This document shows positions 63,597 through 64,000 of a DNA stretch of 64,000 bases, piece by piece; position 1 is the stretch's first letter; the number at the start of each line of letters is the position of its first letter. The translations under genes and the position numbers were made by a program. This DNA is from Vreelandella sedimenti (GTDB lineage: Bacteria; Pseudomonadota; Gammaproteobacteria; Pseudomonadales; Halomonadaceae): contig NZ_JACCGK010000009.1 of the NCBI RefSeq assembly GCF_013416325.1, forward strand, positions 142,463-206,462, given 5' to 3'. The notes below the pieces were generated by a model. The model was not told the origin of the DNA and searched no databases. It was given only the letters and a program-made list of their open reading frames with translations.

Positions 63597-64000
63597 TCAA
63601 TTGGCAGGCTTTGCCACTAGCGAGCGAGTCTCTTCGCGCGCTTCAGTGAGCACTATACGCAGCGGATCGCCAAGTTTGTACCGCTCTTCACCCTCGATCT
63701 GGATACGCCCCTCTTTGTCGTCAATGACCACTTTGCTGCGGTCACTGTGCATCAAGGGCGCGGGCACAAACGCCGTTGCGCCGTTTTCCACCAGACGAAC
63801 ACGCATGCCGCCACGGTTGATGGCCATGATTTCGGCCTCAAACGTATCCTGGTTCTGCGCAGCGGGCGTCAGGTAACGCACGTAGAGCCAGTCTTTCACG
63901 TCGCGCTCGGCCATACGGTTCAGGCGGCGGCGTTCCGTCAGTTGCTCGGTGAGCTGCTGGGTCGCTTCGGCGGGGGCCTGTTCGCCTTTCAACACGCGTT
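63597..64000 (-). CDS. rnb: Exoribonuclease II (partial, C-terminal part)
   Basis: The reading frame stays open to the right edge, so only the last about 134 residues are seen. The segment AERDVKDWLYVRYL and the S1-domain core EIMAINRGGMRVRLVENGATAFVPAP match E. coli RNase II (Rnb) closely. The ending ETRSLVAKPAN is likewise Rnb-like rather than RNase R. It degrades mRNA from the 3' end. A degraded copy of its last 178 bases lies at 58851-59028. The start is outside the window. Confidence 0.9.
   Translation of the reverse strand, partial: RVLKGEQAPAEATQQLTEQLTERRRLNRMAERDVKDWLYVRYLTPAAQNQDTFEAEIMAINRGGMRVRLVENGATAFVPAPLMHSDRSKVVIDDKEGRIQIEGEERYKLGDPLRIVLTEAREETRSLVAKPAN

Overview
The window is a 64 kb stretch of a gammaproteobacterial chromosome. 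It most resembles Halomonas or a close relative (Halomonadaceae). The gltA | sdhCDAB-sucAB-lpdA-sucCD block is arranged as in Pseudomonas-like gammaproteobacteria. Coding is dense with moderate to high G+C, many genes have AGGAG-type ribosome sites, and uptake and catabolism of polyols (compatible-solute-type sugars) is prominent. The genus is inferred from gene content and protein character, not from a marker search.

Layout. 1-4.8 kb: small housekeeping and stress genes (OsmC peroxidase, PRC-barrel protein, L,D-transpeptidase, 2OG-Fe(II) oxygenase, two Nudix hydrolases, YqfO/NIF3-like protein). 4.9-17.5 kb: a long co-directional polyol cluster: SorC-type regulator, binding protein, two permeases, ATPase, HAD phosphatase, SDR polyol dehydrogenase, P-loop kinase, mannitol/arabitol-type dehydrogenase, xylulokinase, transaldolase and fructosamine kinase. 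It would import a hexitol or pentitol, oxidise it to a ketose, phosphorylate that and feed the pentose phosphate pathway. 17.5-21.1 kb: cyanase and a formate/nitrite-type channel, read away from a divergent sigma-54 activator, with a good -24/-12 promoter and three palindromic enhancer-like sites between them. 21.4-27.4 kb: a tolC-adaptor-RND tripartite efflux operon. Its putative operator also occurs in front of the acrR/ttgR-like TetR gene at 29.3-29.9 kb. 27.5-36.4 kb: assorted genes (OB-fold membrane protein, alpha/beta hydrolase, aspartoacylase-like deacylase, catalase, dusA, TauE transporter, lipoprotein, XRE regulator) with two MITE-like palindromic elements and an integrase scar in front of dusA. 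36.7-38.6 kb: gltX, tRNA-Ala(GGC), tRNA-Glu(TTC). 39.2-52.9 kb: gltA (minus strand) divergent from the TCA block sdhCDAB-sucA-sucB-lpdA-sucCD. 53.0-55.1 kb: glycosyltransferase and flippase-like membrane protein. 55.4-58.8 kb: ribbon-helix-helix regulator, PHB-depolymerase-like esterase, chemotaxis receptor. 59.7-63.5 kb: a four-gene nucleotide-sugar cassette preceded by AT-rich DNA. It lies between a decayed copy of the 3' end of rnb (58.85-59.03 kb) and the intact rnb that runs off the right edge.

The items most worth a second look are: the sigma-54 cyanase/FNT module with its triple operator; the dusA integrase scar; the nucleotide-sugar cassette bracketed by rnb sequence, which pairs a CDP-glucose-type cytidylyltransferase with a SAF-domain oxidoreductase but has no recognisable 4,6-dehydratase; the shared efflux operator; the PHB-depolymerase/RHH pair with a palindrome just downstream of its promoter; the long inverted repeat in the sucC leader; and the SucB with two lipoyl domains. 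No CRISPR array, rRNA operon, intact IS element or complete prophage was seen.
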